This document shows, in pieces, positions 6,701 through 13,118 of a stretch of DNA of 49,808 nt. A model generated the notes under the pieces. It searched no databases and had not been told where the DNA came from. It saw only the letters and a program-made list of their open reading frames with translations. The stretch is taken from NCBI GenBank assembly GCA_946402335.1, contig CAMIWE010000010.1, positions 1 through 49,808 of the forward strand, in the 5' to 3' direction. Within the stretch, counting starts at the first letter, position 1. Every line of letters begins with the position of its first letter. The position numbers were made by a program, and so were the translations under genes. The DNA is from an uncultured Lachnoclostridium sp. (lineage in GTDB: Bacteria > Bacillota > Clostridia > Lachnospirales > Lachnospiraceae).

Positions 6701-7818
6701 AAACCGCTGAAGAAACTGTTGAAGATGTTGCGGAAGCAGTTGAGGATAAAGTTGAAGAAGCCACGGAAACGGTTGAAGAAACTGTAGAAGATATAGCTGA
6801 AACAGTTGAAGATAAGTACGAAGAAGTAACCGAATCAGTTGAAGAAACGGCTGAAGAAGTTACAGAAACGGTTGAAGAAACTGTTGAAGATGTTGCGGAA
6901 ACAGTTGAGGATAAGGTTGAGGAAGCCACGGAAGTAGCTGAAGAGACTGTCCAAGATGCTGCTGAAACGGTTGAAGAAACGGCTGAAGAAGTAACCGAAA
7001 CAGTTGAAGAGACTGTGGCAGCAGTTGAGAATGCGGTTGAAGCAACCGAAGAAACTGTCGAGGAGACAGCGGAAGAGACTTCTGAAGAAACCGCAGAGGA
7101 GACTTCCGAAGAAACTACCGAGGAAACTGCTGAGGAAACCACGGAAGAAACCGCAGAGGAGACTGCAGAGGAAACTACCGAGGAAACCGTTGAGGAGACC
7201 ACGGAAGAAACCGCAGAGGAGACTTCCGAAGAAACTACCGAGGAAACCGTTGAGGAGACCACGGAAGAAAACACAGAAGAAACTGCTGAGGAAACCACGG
7301 AAGAAACCGCTGAGGAGACCGCTGAGGAGACCGCAGAGGAGACCGCAGAGGAGACTTCCGAAGAAACTACCGAGGAAACCACGGAAGAAACTGCTGAGGA
7401 AACTGCTGAGGAAACCACGGAGGAAACCTCCGAAGAAACTTCTGAAGAAAATGCTGAAGAGATTCCTGAGGAGCCTGCACTGGTTGCGGAGGAGCCTGCA
7501 CTGGTTGCGGAGGAGCCGAAGCCGGTTCGCGAGACGAAGACCATCTCGTATAAGAACGGCAACCGTTATGCCGGTCAGGTGAATGAGAAGGATCTGCCGG
7601 ATGGTGTCGGTATTTATACATATGCAAACGGCAGCCGCTATGAAGGAAGCTTCCGCGCAGGTATGCGTGACGGTGTCGGCCGCTTCACCTGGTCCACCGG
7701 AGACTACTATGAGGGTGACTGGAAGGACAATAACCGTCACGGAAACGGACGTATGGTATTTGTCAGTGGCCGGGTACGGGAAGGTCGCTTCGTGAACAAT
7801 GAGTTTAAGCCCGAGTAA
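3751..7818 (+). CDS. Giant MORN-repeat protein with acidic 11-mer and 4-mer repeat regions
   Basis: A 1355-residue protein without signal peptide or membrane segment, so probably cytosolic. It opens with a four-cysteine zinc-ribbon-like knuckle (C6, C9, C20, C23). Three MORN blocks follow at about residues 45-180, 678-818 and 1264-1355, with motifs such as YEGDFYDGRRQGIG and YEGSFRAGMRDGVG. Between them are very acidic regions rich in E, T, V and A: hendecads at 452-583 and 864-1094, and [TAVS]EET tetrads from 1099 on. A charged helical stretch (about 195-240) and a disordered acidic linker separate block one from the first repeat region. The ATG at 3751 is seven bases after AAGGAGGG; the TTG at 3733 precedes that site. 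The next genes encode a tyrosine phosphatase, an adaptor and a BY-kinase, suggesting a scaffold at the membrane or cell surface machinery, which is inference. I do not recognise this architecture. Confidence 0.85.
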   Translation: MAELLCIVCKENKAGGDGLCVKCRFKMNTQQETAPLEEQELLLPEGRYYGKTRNGIPNGRGELTYNEGDSRKYYRGEFKDGMRHGKGKLVFRNEAYYDGEWVHDKYDGYGEESLPGGNVLEGYYEQGRLISGHVFFGDGREYDGEWSNDLPNGMGKMFFHDGHAEEGFWINGVCAFREKPDDEQIQSFLRKQEELARQEEEELAEENERRRLAKEKRDRMIAQLREQQAAQKEGGDRFYAAEPVSDVEDEINNAIRGTKPEDENAEEEAETEVSAPDVDVNGVSEEQPAEASEEQSVEPAEEVTSEKTDGPVSDEAAEENDENYLIPDQPVEKEEFEEKAKEEAPVAVFMRDGFPPAYEENPAEDSFLETALYKPGDEFPSFDALFDDEEEEKQPAEETKPTETPIVIEDNTIYGDDGMSAEIVYDSPIESPVPTVSYGRTADNMEETVNEAVEEPVEEAVEAVEETTEEVAEAVAETAEETNEAIEETAETVEEAAENVEETAEEAAEAVADTVEEATEVVEEAMETVPETVDEVAEKVEETIEEVTEKAEETVDTAEESVEQTAKAIEEAFEEITANAETAEVAETAEEVKEETTEAVEATEEVKEETTEAVEATEEVKEEVAEAFADTAEETKEEAASTETAAEEVKEAIPETVAETVKEENNEKPAEPLGKTGYFSETYANGQMYEGDFYDGRRQGIGLMIYPNGDIYEGGYYAGKRHGQGVLTYGNGSIYEGNWENGMKSGQGKFTKKSGESYQGNFEAGAFSGHGILRYENGDVFEGEWSNNRQNGEGLMIYADGTREKQVWENGVKISAEPYVDETVKEEPVADAIVAPVTEDVVADAIVAPVAEDVIAPVEQIAETVEETVEEVTENAEEVSEEVAETVEETVEEVKEAAEETVEEVTEAVEETAEETVEEAIETVEEVTETVEESVEDVTETVEDKDEEVAETVEETVEDIVEAVDEKVGDVTEAAEETAEEVTETAEETVEDVAEAVEDKVEEATETVEETVEDIAETVEDKYEEVTESVEETAEEVTETVEETVEDVAETVEDKVEEATEVAEETVQDAAETVEETAEEVTETVEETVAAVENAVEATEETVEETAEETSEETAEETSEETTEETAEETTEETAEETAEETTEETVEETTEETAEETSEETTEETVEETTEENTEETAEETTEETAEETAEETAEETAEETSEETTEETTEETAEETAEETTEETSEETSEENAEEIPEEPALVAEEPALVAEEPKPVRETKTISYKNGNRYAGQVNEKDLPDGVGIYTYANGSRYEGSFRAGMRDGVGRFTWSTGDYYEGDWKDNNRHGNGRMVFVSGRVREGRFVNNEFKPE
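5104..5499 (+). repeat. First hendecad region in the MORN gene
   Basis: About twelve imperfect 33-bp units encode 11-residue repeats such as AVEEPVEEAVE and AVEETTEEVAE. The register of small and charged residues shifts after the third unit but the 11-residue spacing holds. An acidic right-handed helical rod is likely. Confidence 0.65.
5518..5622 (+). repeat. 42-bp tandem repeat in the MORN gene
   Basis: GAAGTGAAGGAAGAA begins at 5521, 5563 and 5605. The first two units are followed by identical sequence to the next unit; the third is partial. Each unit encodes 14 residues (EVKEETTEAVEATE). Near-identity at synonymous positions suggests a recent in-frame duplication. Confidence 0.85.
6340..7032 (+). 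repeat. 21 consecutive 33-bp units encoding hendecads
   Basis: Twenty-one units of 11 codons run without a register break, for example TVEETVEDVAE, TVEDKVEEATE and SVEETAEEVTE, covering residues 864-1094. Position 2 is V or A and the unit usually ends in E. DNA of the units differs at many third positions, so the array is older than the 12-bp array that follows it. Confidence 0.85.
7045..7452 (+). repeat. 34-copy 12-bp array encoding [T/A/V/S]EET tetrads
   Basis: Thirty-four consecutive four-codon units encode TEET, AEET, VEET or SEET (two end in N instead of T). A 60-bp higher-order repeat is visible: 7141-7200 and 7201-7260 differ only in a short stretch in the middle. All units are multiples of three, so copy-number changes by slippage would keep the frame and alter protein length. 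Confidence 0.85.
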
Positions 7819-7838
7819 GGAGTTTGTTTTCTAACGGT

Positions 7839-8558
7839 ATGTATTACTTTGACATTCATTGCCACATTTTAAACGGAATTGATGATGGAGCGCGGAATCC
7901 CGAGGTCACAGCCCAGATGTTAAAGATGGCATATGACGACGGAATCCGCGGCATCATCTGCACACCGCATTATCAGCCCGGAACATTCGATACCGGCAAA
8001 GCGGAGCGCGTGATCCGCGTGAAGCATCTGCGGGAGATTGCGCAGAAGTTCTTTCCGGACCTCAGAATCTACGAGGGCTGCGAATGCTTTGCCGCGTCCG
8101 GCAGTATTGTCGATGATATTGACAGAGGCCTGAGCGGTACGCTCGCTGACAGCAGGTATTTCCTGGCGGAGTTTTCCCCTTATACGCCCGGAAAGATTAT
8201 CGAAAGACGCCTGATGGACATTCTGGCAGCAGGATACTGGCCGATTGTGGCTCATGCAGAACGGTATTTCGCCTTTGAGGAGGAAGCGTTCCGCAGCCAT
8301 ATTGCTTCATTCTGTTATATTCAGATGAACGCCGACAGCATCATGGGGGAGGACGGTCCCAAGATCCGGAAACTGGCAAGAAAAATGCTTTCCGAGAAGA
8401 TCGTCTCCTTTGTCGCAACCGATGCGCACGGCGCTCATCACAGGATTCCGAAGCTTTCGGAATGCGCAGATTATATAAGTTCGAACTTCGGGGAAGAATA
8501 CGCGGAAACAGTTTTGTGCCGCAATGCCGAATCGATTATACAAAATGTGAAAATTTGA
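7839..8558 (+). CDS. CpsB/YwqE-type protein-tyrosine phosphatase (PHP domain)
   Basis: A 239-residue metal-dependent phosphatase of the PHP superfamily that removes phosphate from BY-kinases. Metal-binding motifs are in the expected order: DIHCHILNGIDDG at the N-terminus, ICTPHY, the EGCEC region, IVAHAERY and ATDAHG. Length fits the family (about 240-255). The start is uncertain: AAGGAG at 7817-7822 overlaps the stop of the MORN gene and is 16 bases from ATG 7839 but only one base from TTG 7824. The ATG was chosen because family members begin just before the DIHCH motif. It is followed by an adaptor and a BY-kinase, its probable substrate. Confidence 0.88.
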   Translation: MYYFDIHCHILNGIDDGARNPEVTAQMLKMAYDDGIRGIICTPHYQPGTFDTGKAERVIRVKHLREIAQKFFPDLRIYEGCECFAASGSIVDDIDRGLSGTLADSRYFLAEFSPYTPGKIIERRLMDILAAGYWPIVAHAERYFAFEEEAFRSHIASFCYIQMNADSIMGEDGPKIRKLARKMLSEKIVSFVATDAHGAHHRIPKLSECADYISSNFGEEYAETVLCRNAESIIQNVKI

Positions 8559-8592
8559 CTGTCATGGCAGGAGCTTCGCCTGCTATGGCAGT
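8558..8592 (+). terminator. Long hairpin between phosphatase and adaptor genes
   Basis: ACTGTCATGGCAGG (8558-8571) pairs with CCTGCTATGGCAGT (8579-8592) over 14 pairs with two G-U pairs and a 7-base loop. There is no strong T run after it (TATTTAAGG), so it may be a partial terminator, an RNA processing site or a 3' stabiliser that sets the ratio between phosphatase and kinase rather than a full stop. Confidence 0.5.
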
Positions 8593-8608
8593 TATTTAAG
8601 GAGGAACA

Positions 8609-9412
8609 ATGGATAACAAACCAAACTCTTCAGAACAGACGGATACCATAAATCTTTCCGAACTGTTCTACGTATTATTGTCGAGAATTCTGACAATTAT
8701 CTGCGTCACCGTTGTATGCGGTGCGGTTGCATTTGCCTACAGCAGATTCTTTGTTTCACCGGAATATACCGCCGGCTGTACGCTTTGCGTGTTGAACCGT
8801 AACAATGAGAACTCCCTGACATCTTCGGATATCGCCGCCAGTAACGCACTGGTAAAGGACTACGAGATTCTGGCAGGAAGCCATGCCGTTATCGAGCAGG
8901 TTATTGCCGATCTGAATCTGCAGTATGATCCGGCCGACCCGAACAAAGCAACATATACTTATGCACAATTGAAGAGTGAAATCCATGTTTCCGTTCCAAG
9001 CGATTCCCGTATGCTTGTGGTTAGCATTCAGGATAAGAACCCGAACAACGCCAAGAAACTTGCGGACGCGCTGGCTGACGTGCTGGTACGCGCGATCAAT
9101 TCGAAGATGAAGACCGAAGCGAGCATCATTGATTACGCGGTTGTTCCGACAAGTCCTTCTGCCCCGAACGTTAAGAAGAATACGGTTATCGGCGCGGCAA
9201 TCGGTTTCCTGATCGTCTGCGGCATCATCGTTCTTCGGTTCATCACCGACGATACGATCAAGACCGATACCGACGTGGAAAAATATCTGCGTCTTCCCGT
9301 ACTCGGAACGATTCCGCTTGATGAGAACGAAGCTCCCAAGAGAAAGCGTTCGGAATACCGTGCGGATATGAAGAAAGCCAAGAGACTGTATTTCGGAAAG
9401 GGGGATAAATAA
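8609..9412 (+). CDS. Wzz/YveK-type chain-length determinant and BY-kinase activator (CpsC-like)
   Basis: A 267-residue membrane protein with two transmembrane segments, about residues 27-48 (LTIICVTVVCGAVAFAY) and 190-212 (VIGAAIGFLIVCGIIVL). They flank an extracellular Wzz domain containing PEYTAGCTLCVLNR. The cytosolic C-terminus after the second segment (DDTIKTDTDVEKYLRLPVLG) is the part that activates the separate BY-kinase in Firmicutes. A strong AAGGAGG precedes the ATG. It is two bases upstream of the kinase gene, as expected for the two-part Firmicute kinase. It would normally control polysaccharide length, but no glycosyltransferase is in this window. Confidence 0.9.
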   Translation: MDNKPNSSEQTDTINLSELFYVLLSRILTIICVTVVCGAVAFAYSRFFVSPEYTAGCTLCVLNRNNENSLTSSDIAASNALVKDYEILAGSHAVIEQVIADLNLQYDPADPNKATYTYAQLKSEIHVSVPSDSRMLVVSIQDKNPNNAKKLADALADVLVRAINSKMKTEASIIDYAVVPTSPSAPNVKKNTVIGAAIGFLIVCGIIVLRFITDDTIKTDTDVEKYLRLPVLGTIPLDENEAPKRKRSEYRADMKKAKRLYFGKGDK

Positions 9413-9414
9413 TC

Positions 9415-10179
9415 ATGCAGAGCGTTGTTTTTCTGGAGAAACCCTCTGAAGAATTTGCACAAAAGGAAGCTATTAAAAACTTCCGTACCAATGTTCAGTT
9501 CTGCGGCACCGATATGCGTGTCATCATGCTGACCAGTACCTTCCCCGGTGAAGGCAAATCCAACACCTCCCTGAACCTTGCCCGCTCCATCGCGGAACTC
9601 GGAAAGCGTACGATTTATGTCGACTGCGACCTTCGTAAGTCGGTTGTATTAAACAAATTCTCGGCGGACAGCAAGATTTACGGTCTTACGCATTTCCTGA
9701 CCGGCATGCAGAGCCTTGAAAACTGCATCTGTGAGACGGACGTAAAGAACCTGCATATTCTTTTCTCCGGCGCATATCCGCCGAACCCCGTTGAGCTGTT
9801 CAATACGAAGCGGTTCAGTGCCATGCTGAATGCACTCAGAGAGCATTACGACTATGTTATCTTAGATACGCCTCCGATGGCCAATGTAACTGATGCCGCC
9901 GTGCTTTCCCAGTACTGTGACGGCGCGATCTTCGTTATCAGCCAGGGTAATGTTAAGTATCATTTGGCTCAGAAGATGTTAGAGCAGCTCGGACGAAGCG
10001 GCTGTAAAGCACTCGGCGTCGTACTCAACAAGGTGGATTACAAGCAGAACTACCTGCAGAAGAGCTATTACGGCAAATACTACGGCAAGAAGTACTCCCG
10101 TTACGGCTACGGCTACGGTTACGGCGAGGAGAATCAGCCGAAGAAAGATAAGGAAAAGGAAGAGGAAACGAAGGAATGA
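9415..10179 (+). CDS. BY-kinase, CpsD/CapB-type tyrosine autokinase
   Basis: A 254-residue P-loop tyrosine kinase. Walker A is TFPGEGKSNTS, Walker A' TIYVDCDLRKS and Walker B YVILDTPP. NPVELFNTKRF follows the family pattern. The C-terminus is a tyrosine cluster: YLQKSYYGKYYGKKYS and then four further GY/RY units, eleven tyrosines in all from residue 205 on, then a charged tail. The cluster is where these kinases autophosphorylate and where the CpsB-type phosphatase acts. It is translated just after the CpsC-like adaptor and overlaps the next gene by ATGA. Targets may include proteins outside capsule synthesis. Confidence 0.92.
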   Translation: MQSVVFLEKPSEEFAQKEAIKNFRTNVQFCGTDMRVIMLTSTFPGEGKSNTSLNLARSIAELGKRTIYVDCDLRKSVVLNKFSADSKIYGLTHFLTGMQSLENCICETDVKNLHILFSGAYPPNPVELFNTKRFSAMLNALREHYDYVILDTPPMANVTDAAVLSQYCDGAIFVISQGNVKYHLAQKMLEQLGRSGCKALGVVLNKVDYKQNYLQKSYYGKYYGKKYSRYGYGYGYGEENQPKKDKEKEEETKE

Positions 10180-11366
10180 TCAGCGAAGTGGTATTAAACC
10201 TGAACCGCAACGGTTCCGCAATCCGCGCCATGTTTGAAGAGGGCGCCCGGATGGCGAAGGAAGTCGGTAAGGAAAATGTATATGATTACAGCCTCGGAAA
10301 CCCGAGCGTTGAGCCCCCGAAGGAAGTAAAGGAAGCCATGCTTGCCGTCCTCACGGAGGAGAATCCGAACACCGTACACGGCTATATGAACAATGCCGGA
10401 TACGAGGATGTCAGAGAGGCTGTTGCAGAGCATCTGAACAGCAATTTCGGAACGAATTTCCATGCAAGAAATATCCTTATGACTGTCGGCGCAGCAGGCG
10501 GATTGAACGTTATCTTTAAGGTTTTGCTGAATCCCGGCGACGAAGTTCTTACCTTTGCACCGTTCTTCGGCGAATACCGCAACTATGTGAACAACTTCGC
10601 AGGCAAGCTTGTTACGGTTGCTACCGATCCCGATACGTTTATGCCGGTTGCTGATAACCTTGCTGCGGCAATTACGCCTAAGACGAAGGCTTTGATCATT
10701 AACAACCCGAACAACCCGACCGGCGTTGTATACTCCGAGGAGATTATCCGCATGGTTGCCTCCGTTCTGGAGACGAAACAGAAGGAATTCGGAACCTCGA
10801 TCTATCTGATTGCGGACGAACCTTACCGCGAACTCGTATACGACGGCGTTACCGTTCCGTATCTGACCAAATACTATCGCAATACGATTGTAGGATATTC
10901 CTACAGTAAGTCCCTTTCCCTTCCGGGCGAGCGTATCGGATACCTGGTTATGCCCGACGAGCTGGACGATGCCGATGAGATTATCCCCGGCGCAGCAGCA
11001 AGCAACCGTGTACTCGGCTTCGTAAACGCTCCGTCCTTAATTCAGAGAACGATCAAGCGTGTTCTTGATGCTAAGGTTGACGTTGAGATTTACAACCGTA
11101 ACCGCGAACTGCTTTACACGAAACTTACCGAATACGGCTACACCTGTATTAAGCCGCAGGGCGCATTCTACCTGTTCGTGAAGGCACCGGGCGGAGACGA
11201 TAAGGCATTTGTTGCCGCGGCGAAGAAATACCATCTGCTTTTGGTTGCAGGCAGCGGTTTCGGCGGTCCGGGATATCTGCGTATCGCATATTGCGTGGAT
11301 TATGACATGATCGTCCGTTCCCTTCCGGCATTTGAAAGCCTGGCAAAGGATTACGGCTTAAAGTGA
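10176..11366 (+). CDS. PLP-dependent aminotransferase, class I (aspartate aminotransferase-like)
   Basis: A 396-residue fold-type I aminotransferase. Motifs include YSLGNPSVEPP, NPNNPTGVVYS, an aspartate that binds the pyridine nitrogen in LIADEPYRE, and the lysine of the Schiff base in YSYSKSLSLPGERIGY. Length is normal. It overlaps the BY-kinase gene by four bases, so it is in the same operon, although a shared process is not obvious. The amino donor and acceptor cannot be fixed from sequence; NCBI-type annotation would be 'pyridoxal phosphate-dependent aminotransferase'. Confidence 0.9.
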   Translation: MISEVVLNLNRNGSAIRAMFEEGARMAKEVGKENVYDYSLGNPSVEPPKEVKEAMLAVLTEENPNTVHGYMNNAGYEDVREAVAEHLNSNFGTNFHARNILMTVGAAGGLNVIFKVLLNPGDEVLTFAPFFGEYRNYVNNFAGKLVTVATDPDTFMPVADNLAAAITPKTKALIINNPNNPTGVVYSEEIIRMVASVLETKQKEFGTSIYLIADEPYRELVYDGVTVPYLTKYYRNTIVGYSYSKSLSLPGERIGYLVMPDELDDADEIIPGAAASNRVLGFVNAPSLIQRTIKRVLDAKVDVEIYNRNRELLYTKLTEYGYTCIKPQGAFYLFVKAPGGDDKAFVAAAKKYHLLLVAGSGFGGPGYLRIAYCVDYDMIVRSLPAFESLAKDYGLK

Positions 11367-11397
11367 TCCGAATTCTTCGGAAAGGTCACAGGAGACA

Positions 11398-12462
11398 ATG
11401 AGTAATACATTTATGGACAATATCCGCAGGGTTGTACCCTATGTTCCGGGCGAGCAGCCTGCGGGGAAGGTCATCAAGTTAAATACGAATGAGAATCCGT
11501 ATCCGCCGGCGCCTGCCGTGCAGGAGATTCTCAACACCGACGATGCGGAGCTTCTCAGAAAATACCCGGATCCGTCCATCGGTCCGCTTGTCAGGGCTTT
11601 GGCGAAGGAATACAATCTGGAGCCCGAGCAGATTTTCGTCGGAGTCGGTTCGGACGACGTTATCGGAATGAGCTTTCTGACCTGCTTTGCGGGCGAGAAG
11701 CCGATTGCATTTCCCGATATCACCTATTCGTTCTATGACGTGTGGGCGGAACTCTTCCGGATTCCGTACAAGATGATCCCGTTAAAGGACGATTATACGA
11801 TAGACATTGACGATTATGACGGGCAGTGGGGCGGTATCATTATCGCCAACCCGAACGCACCGACGTCAATTGAACTCGGCATCGACCGCGTGGAGGAACT
11901 TGTAAAAAGACATCCGGAATGCGTCGTGATCGTGGATGAAGCATATGTGGATTTCGGCGGTACGAGCGCAATTCCGCTTGTGGCGAAATACCCGAATCTG
12001 CTTGTTACGCAGACGTTTTCAAAATCCCGCTCGTTAGCAGGACTCCGGATCGGTTTTGCAGTCGGGAACCCCGAGCTGATCAAAGCCATCAATGATGTTA
12101 AATATTCCTATAATTCCTATACGCTGAACCGTCCGAGCATTGTTGCCGGCGTTGCTTCCTTAAGCGACAGGCCTTACTTTGAGAAGATCTGCGCAAAGGT
12201 CATTGCAACGAGGGAAGCGGCTAAGAAAGAGATGGCAGCTTTGGGATTTTCCTTCCCGGATTCGAAGACGAACTTCCTGTTCGTAACGCATAAATCGGTT
12301 CCGGCCGAGTACCTTCAGAAGGAACTGAAGAAGCGGAATATTTACGTCCGCTACTGGAAGAAGCCGCGGATAGACAACCGCCTTCGCATTACGATCGGTA
12401 CCGATGAAGAAATGGCAGCATTGTATGCCGCGTTAAAAGAGATTATCAGCCAATGCAAGTAA
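11398..12462 (+). CDS. hisC: Histidinol-phosphate aminotransferase family (HisC-like)
   Basis: A 354-residue class II aminotransferase close to HisC in length and motifs: LNTNENPYPPAP near the N-terminus, GVGSDDVI, ANPNAPTS, VIVDEAYVDF, the PLP lysine in TFSKSRSLAGLRIGFA, and NRLRITIGT at the end. It would convert imidazole acetol phosphate and glutamate to histidinol phosphate. No other his genes lie nearby, so a related role (for example phenylalanine/tyrosine or cobalamin side-chain metabolism by homologues) cannot be excluded. AGGAGAC precedes the ATG. It overlaps queH by 10 bp. Confidence 0.85.
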   Translation: MSNTFMDNIRRVVPYVPGEQPAGKVIKLNTNENPYPPAPAVQEILNTDDAELLRKYPDPSIGPLVRALAKEYNLEPEQIFVGVGSDDVIGMSFLTCFAGEKPIAFPDITYSFYDVWAELFRIPYKMIPLKDDYTIDIDDYDGQWGGIIIANPNAPTSIELGIDRVEELVKRHPECVVIVDEAYVDFGGTSAIPLVAKYPNLLVTQTFSKSRSLAGLRIGFAVGNPELIKAINDVKYSYNSYTLNRPSIVAGVASLSDRPYFEKICAKVIATREAAKKEMAALGFSFPDSKTNFLFVTHKSVPAEYLQKELKKRNIYVRYWKKPRIDNRLRITIGTDEEMAALYAALKEIISQCK

Positions 12463-13118
12463 GAAATTATCAAAAAGAACTGGATCAGACGATTGAACGC
12501 ATACAAAAAGAGGGCTCTGTGCCCTCTTTGCTGTTACATGCCTGTTGTGCGCCGTGCAGCAGCTACGTGCTTTCGTATCTCTCGCAGTATTTCCGGATTA
12601 CGGTATGTTTCTATAACCCGAATATTACGAGTCCCGATGAGTTTGAAAAACGCGCCCGTGAGATTGAACGGCTTATTTCCGAGATGCCCGTTAAGTATCC
12701 GGTAACGCTTCAGATCGGCGCGTATGACCCGAAGGAATTCTTCGAGGCGGTCAAAGGGCTTGAGAACGAGCCCGAGGGCGGAAAGCGGTGTGAGGTATGC
12801 TTTCGTTTGCGGCTTAATTACGCGGGACGGCAGGCGGCGGAAGAGGGCTTTGACTACTTTACGACGACGCTTTCCATCAGCCCGTTAAAAAATGCTCCCC
12901 TTCTCAATACGATCGGGGAGCAGATTGCTTCTGAAATCGGTGTTCCGTATCTGACTTCGGATTTTAAGAAGAAGGGCGGATACCTTCGTTCCATCGAATT
13001 GTCCCGCGAGTACGATCTGTACCGCCAGGACTATTGCGGCTGCGCATACAGCCTACGGGACCGGAATGAGCGCCTTAAGGACCGAAGCGGCGATCTCGCC
13101 GGCGACACGACTGCCTGA
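12453..13118 (+). CDS. queH: Epoxyqueuosine reductase QueH
   Basis: A 221-residue protein of the QueH (formerly DUF208) family, which performs the last step of queuosine synthesis in tRNA. Cysteine motifs are in place: LLHACCAPCSSY near the N-terminus, KRCEVCFRLRL in the middle and DYCGCAYS near the C-terminus; these hold iron-sulfur cluster and metal sites. The conserved TTTLSISPLKN is present. Its last 66 bases overlap the 3' end of the converging penicillin-binding protein gene, so the tail after CGCAYS (about 20 residues) is coded on DNA also used on the other strand. Translation is probably coupled to hisC by overlap. Confidence 0.9.
   Translation: MQVRNYQKELDQTIERIQKEGSVPSLLLHACCAPCSSYVLSYLSQYFRITVCFYNPNITSPDEFEKRAREIERLISEMPVKYPVTLQIGAYDPKEFFEAVKGLENEPEGGKRCEVCFRLRLNYAGRQAAEEGFDYFTTTLSISPLKNAPLLNTIGEQIASEIGVPYLTSDFKKKGGYLRSIELSREYDLYRQDYCGCAYSLRDRNERLKDRSGDLAGDTTA

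Noticed and set aside
5104-7452. Regular repeats as a CRISPR array
   Set aside because: The repeats are 12, 33 and 42 bp, contiguous without unique spacers, and lie in an open coding frame.
3763-7740. Long minus-strand frames (765, 452 and 301 residues) opposite the MORN gene
   Set aside because: They mirror the codon bias of the acidic repeats (GAA, GAG, ACT, GTT), contain only low-complexity Ser/Val or Phe/Arg runs, and have no ribosome sites.
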